Shown one piece after another: positions 59,806 through 64,000 of a stretch of DNA of 64,000 bases (its first letter is position 1; each line of letters starts with the position of its first letter). A program made the position numbers and the translations under genes. Below the pieces are notes generated by a model. That model made no database searches and had not been told where the DNA came from. It worked only from the letters and a program-made list of their open reading frames with translations. Source of the stretch: an uncultured Flavobacteriales bacterium (GTDB lineage: Bacteria; Bacteroidota; Bacteroidia; Flavobacteriales; Flavobacteriaceae); contig CAJXYJ010000003.1 in assembly GCA_913063255.1 (NCBI GenBank), positions 1 to 64,000 of the forward strand, in the 5' to 3' direction.

Positions 59806-61827
59806 TTAATTAGTCAATTGAAATTCATCATAATAATAAGTGGAATCATCACCTGGGTTACCAAAATCAAAGAAGATTACAATTCTAGTATAATCGGCAA
59901 AAGGAGCACCACTAAAATCATAGACTAATTCTTCCCATTCATTTGACACTGTACTTTGTAAGTCTACTTCGTGTACTATTGAAGCATCTACATTTTCTAA
60001 TTTTAATTTAATCGTTGCTCCGACTATAGGAGCATTTATCATTACACTTATATTGTTGTAATTATTTAAGTCTAATGGTGATGCAACTTCAAAAAATGAA
60101 CCTGCCCAAGTTTCAGATCCTACTGTTTTCAGCTGACTAACTGAAGTTGCAGTAGGGTTCAATCCTGATGTATCAGGGTTTGAAACTATTTGTGGAGCTT
60201 CAATATTTCCAAATTCTATAAATATTGGAAGAGTCCCTTCAAAATCTTCAATAATTAGTGGTGGTGAAGTTGATATTAAGCCACCTTCTCCAACTTCAAT
60301 TTCATCGAAATAATATAATGATCCATCGCCAACATTTCCAAAATCAAAAAAGATAACAACTCTATTATATTGAGCTTCTGGTGCATCTATAAAATCAAAG
60401 GTTAATTCTTCCCATGAATTTACAGTAGTAGTGGTCATGTCTACTTCATGGGTAATTGTTGCATCTGCATTCTCTAATTTTAGCTTTACGACTTTTCCTG
60501 CAAAAGGTGAATACGTTTTTAATCGCATCTTTTTAACGCCAGCAAAATCAATAACTTGATTGGTTAATTCGAAAAAGGTGCCCCCCCATACTTCAGATCC
60601 AACAGCGTTATCAAATTGCGCTGCATTGTTAGTGTTGTTAATTCCTCCTAAATCAGGGTTAGACACAACTTGTGTTGCGCCAATATTTCCGAAATCTGTA
60701 AATATTGGTGGGGTACCTTCAAAATCTTGAAATAATTCAAATACTTCTGAATTAGATTGAGATAATATTATATCATCAAAATAATAGCTGCTATCATTTC
60801 CTTCGTTACCGAAATCGAAAAATAAAACTACTTTATGGTACTCTTGACTTAGGTCTGCATTACTAAAATCAAAAGTTAATGTTTCCCAAGAATTTGCTGT
60901 ATTATTCACTACATCTACCTCATAGAAAATATCAGGATTAGTAGCATTTTCAATTTTAAGTTTAACAATAATTCCACTTACAGGTGACCATACATTTACA
61001 CTTAAATTGACTAGAGATGTAAAATCTATTGGTTCATCTAATTGTAAAAATGTTCCTCCCCATACTTCCGCGCCAACTGGTTTTACTAATTGTCCAACTT
61101 TTATACTTAAATTATTCCCTGATACATCTGGGTTATCTATTACAGAAGAAGTAACATTTCCAAAATCAACAAATGCATAATCTAAAGTAGAATCTTCAAA
61201 ATCGATTGGTAATAAAAGTGGGTTTGATATGGTTACTAATTGAGTTACTTCTAAAGTACCTTCAATTCCACTAATTGCTACAACCCTAACTTCATATTCG
61301 CCTACTTCACTATAAATATGCGATATTGTTTCATCCACCATTAAAGGAGTAGGTTCTTCATCCACCGCATCTCCAAAATAAACTTCAAACATTGTTGCAT
61401 AATCTGCATTTGCTGACACATTTATTTGAAAATTGTTTTCTGGATCATTTTCAATAGTAATTACTAAATTCTCTGGAGGTCTAAAAGAAACTATTAAGGG
61501 TTGAATAACCTCTGCTGTCTTACCATTTAAGTTTTTTGCAACTATACGAACTTGATAAGTCCCCTCAGCATAAATCCGATCCACACTTTCTCCAACGTTT
61601 AGAGCTACATATTCATCAGTTCCATCTGCAAAATAAATTTCAAATAGTGTAGCTGAATCTGCACTCGGTGTAATAGTTACTAAACCTGTATTATCTTGAG
61701 TGATTATATAATTAACTGATATATTTGTAGGCCCAGAAATATTGGACAAATCAGTAAGATCATCATTAGTGCAAGACATAACTAATAACGCTATCAATAA
61801 ATTGCAAGTATATTTAATAATTTTCAT
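59806..61827 (-). CDS. PUL surface lipoprotein with two PKD-like domains and three CBM-like repeats
   Basis: Start reset to MKIIKYTCNLLIALLVMSCTN; three copies of the FxDFGN...VGSEVWGGTFFEL...VVIFFDFGNxGDxSxYYFDE module. Confidence 0.87.
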   Translation of the reverse strand: MKIIKYTCNLLIALLVMSCTNDDLTDLSNISGPTNISVNYIITQDNTGLVTITPSADSATLFEIYFADGTDEYVALNVGESVDRIYAEGTYQVRIVAKNLNGKTAEVIQPLIVSFRPPENLVITIENDPENNFQINVSANADYATMFEVYFGDAVDEEPTPLMVDETISHIYSEVGEYEVRVVAISGIEGTLEVTQLVTISNPLLLPIDFEDSTLDYAFVDFGNVTSSVIDNPDVSGNNLSIKVGQLVKPVGAEVWGGTFLQLDEPIDFTSLVNLSVNVWSPVSGIIVKLKIENATNPDIFYEVDVVNNTANSWETLTFDFSNADLSQEYHKVVLFFDFGNEGNDSSYYFDDIILSQSNSEVFELFQDFEGTPPIFTDFGNIGATQVVSNPDLGGINNTNNAAQFDNAVGSEVWGGTFFELTNQVIDFAGVKKMRLKTYSPFAGKVVKLKLENADATITHEVDMTTTTVNSWEELTFDFIDAPEAQYNRVVIFFDFGNVGDGSLYYFDEIEVGEGGLISTSPPLIIEDFEGTLPIFIEFGNIEAPQIVSNPDTSGLNPTATSVSQLKTVGSETWAGSFFEVASPLDLNNYNNISVMINAPIVGATIKLKLENVDASIVHEVDLQSTVSNEWEELVYDFSGAPFADYTRIVIFFDFGNPGDDSTYYYDEFQLTN

Positions 61828-61838
61828 TCTAATATATT

Positions 61839-63305
61839 TTAGTATCCTGGATTTTGTTCCCATCTATTACCTGTTAAATCAATTTCTATAGAAGGTATTG
61901 GGAATAATTCGTTTTTGCCAATTACAAATCCATCAATTTCATTTCCAGCTCGTCCTGTTCTAACCAAATCGAAAAAATGATGCCCTTCTCCTACTAGTTC
62001 AACTCTTCGTTCGTGATATATATCTGAAGTAAGTGCAGTACCTGAGCTTGAAACTTCATTTAATGAAGCTCTTAACCTAACTCTATTTAGATATAATCTA
62101 GCTCTGCTTTCATCTATCCCTCCTCTGTTTAATGCTTCAGCAGCCATTAATAGTACATCCGCAAAACGAATAGCTCTGTAATTATTTGGATTCGTAAGGT
62201 TTGCATCACCAGTGTTTAAATCTCCTTGACGAGAAATATACTTTCTATTGTAATAGCCTGTATGCTCATAACCAGTAGTAAAAGTAGCTCCGTTTGAAGA
62301 AGCCCAGGCATCAATATCTAGAATCGAAATATCTTTACGAGTATCGTTTGCCTCAAATTGATCTACCACCTCTTGAGTAGGAACATTAAAACTAAACCCT
62401 GATTCAAAAAGTGGTCCGTCATAATTACGGATTCCATTAAACCCTACTGCTACATTTCCTTCACTACATTGCAAACAACCAAAACCAGCACCTTGAACAT
62501 CGGTGTATTGGACTTCGAATACAGATTCTATATTATTTTCATTGTCATTTTCAAACATGGTAGCATAATCAGTTAATAGATCATAAGGACCATTATTAAT
62601 TACACTTTCTAGTGCATTTGCAGCTTCAGAAAACTTGTTTTGAAACAGATAAACTTTACCTAATAATGCTTGAGCAGCTCCTTTTGTAACCCTGCCTATC
62701 TCCATTTGTGTATAAGGTAAATTATCAGAAGCAAAAATTAAATCTTGTTCTATCTGATTGTATATTTCATTTAATGGAGTTCGATCAATTTCAAATTGAT
62801 CACCAAATTGAATACGCTTATCAACTACCAGAGGAACTTCTCCAAACCATTTTATAAGCTCAAAATAATAATATGCTCTTAAAAACCGTGTTTGGGCTAT
62901 CACTTGCTCTTTTCCTTCAAAATCTGTTTTATCTTTAAATTCCATGATATAATTTGCTCTATTAACACCCGCAAACATCCAAGACCAAATGTTACGCAAT
63001 TCTTCATTAACAGGAAAGTGTATCATATCATCAATTTGTTGAATTCCAGGGACATCTGTAGCACTTTCTCCTCCTGCTAAAGTATTATCTGATGCAATTT
63101 CACCAAGCATTACATTTAAATAAGTAGATTGTAACAAATCATAAGCGCCAATTAAAGCATCTTGATAATCTTGTTCTGAATTAAAAAAATCTTCTGAATT
63201 TTCTTCATTTGGAGCAACATCAATAAAATCATCACTGCATGAAGAGATCATGATTAATAAAATTACTAAGAAGTATTTGTTTAATATTGTTTTTATTCTA
63301 AACAT
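61839..63305 (-). CDS. SusD/RagB-family glycan-binding lipoprotein
   Basis: ISSCSDDFIDVAPNEENSEDFFNSEQDYQDALIGAYDLLQ; RALYLNRVRLRA-type C-terminus. Confidence 0.97.
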   Translation of the reverse strand: MFRIKTILNKYFLVILLIMISSCSDDFIDVAPNEENSEDFFNSEQDYQDALIGAYDLLQSTYLNVMLGEIASDNTLAGGESATDVPGIQQIDDMIHFPVNEELRNIWSWMFAGVNRANYIMEFKDKTDFEGKEQVIAQTRFLRAYYYFELIKWFGEVPLVVDKRIQFGDQFEIDRTPLNEIYNQIEQDLIFASDNLPYTQMEIGRVTKGAAQALLGKVYLFQNKFSEAANALESVINNGPYDLLTDYATMFENDNENNIESVFEVQYTDVQGAGFGCLQCSEGNVAVGFNGIRNYDGPLFESGFSFNVPTQEVVDQFEANDTRKDISILDIDAWASSNGATFTTGYEHTGYYNRKYISRQGDLNTGDANLTNPNNYRAIRFADVLLMAAEALNRGGIDESRARLYLNRVRLRASLNEVSSSGTALTSDIYHERRVELVGEGHHFFDLVRTGRAGNEIDGFVIGKNELFPIPSIEIDLTGNRWEQNPGY

Positions 63306-63311
63306 AATAAA

Positions 63312-63989
63312 TTAAAATTTTGCATTAATACCTATTAAAAAAGTCCTTGGTGTTGGATAAAACCCATTATCAAACCCATTCCCTAAAGGGGCACCAGAGG
63401 ATACCGATGGATCATAGCCACGATATTTAGTAATTGTAAATAAATTACTTACAGAAGTATAAATTCTTAAACTTTCCATACTATTAATATCCAACATACC
63501 TTTTGAGAAAGTATAACCAATTTGCATATTTTGATTTCTTATAAAGGAACCATCTTCAACATAGTAATCTGAAAAAACTGCATTACTAGTCGCACCTGTT
63601 GTGACTCTATGGGTTGTATTTGTACTTCCAGGCCCAGTCCATCTATCTAAATCATAACTTGTTTTATTAGTAAGAGATAAATTTCTTTCATAATTTCTAA
63701 CAATTTCATTTCCTATAGTTGCAAACAAATGTGTTTGAAAATCAAAATTATTAAAGTCTAAAGAAATATTAAGTCCCATGGTAATCTCTGGAATAGGACT
63801 CCCTATATTCGTTTTATCGTTTTCATTAATAACTCCATCATTATTAATATCAACAAATCTTAAATCTCCAGGTTGTGCTAATGCACCAAGTTCAATTTGT
63901 GAAGGATGCGCATCTACTTCTTCTTGTGTTTGAAAAATTCCATTTGTTTTTAAACCATGAAAATAACCCAATGGAAGCCCTACTTCCAT
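63312..63989 (-). CDS. SusC/RagA-family TonB-dependent receptor, C-terminal part (cut by the window edge)
   Basis: GDLRFVDINNDGVINENDKTNIGSPIPEITMGLNISLDFNNFDF; PTPRTFLIGINAKF C-terminus. Confidence 0.95.
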   Translation of the reverse strand: MEVGLPLGYFHGLKTNGIFQTQEEVDAHPSQIELGALAQPGDLRFVDINNDGVINENDKTNIGSPIPEITMGLNISLDFNNFDFQTHLFATIGNEIVRNYERNLSLTNKTSYDLDRWTGPGSTNTTHRVTTGATSNAVFSDYYVEDGSFIRNQNMQIGYTFSKGMLDINSMESLRIYTSVSNLFTITKYRGYDPSVSSGAPLGNGFDNGFYPTPRTFLIGINAKF

Positions 63990-64000
63990 TCTTGAAACAT

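Overview
AT-rich chromosomal window that looks like a marine-type Flavobacteriaceae genome, judged from T9SS C-terminal sorting domains, TAnnTTTG promoters and SusC/D genes. Most of it is ordinary: dnaK, umuDC, sdaA, panB, an rluA-like gene, several two-component systems, T9SS-secreted proteins, and a laminarin-type PUL (SusC/SusD/GH16/GH3/SSS) running into pgi, BadF-type kinase, gap and pfkA. The main finding is a roughly 6.8-kb integrative element (about 34132-40954) that splits the comM/yifB Mg-chelatase-like gene. It encodes a large serine recombinase, a small serine recombinase, a small HUH/Rep-like protein, a DUF5681-like pair, several small proteins, and a tight two-gene nucleotidyltransferase + unknown-protein cassette that is a candidate undescribed defence or toxin-antitoxin module. 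The att sites can be reconstructed to a TC crossover lying at the exact centre of symmetric 9-bp attP arms. Separately, at least three additional copies of the comM 3' end (about 22.6k, 26.1k, 33.3k) are scattered over 11 kb, each just upstream of a minus-strand regulator gene with TPR repeats, which suggests a history of repeated rearrangement at comM. Short interspersed repeats lie next to duplicated gene 3' ends at dnaK and comM. No rRNA, tRNA or CRISPR array was recognised. All assignments come from reading motifs by eye; no searches were run.
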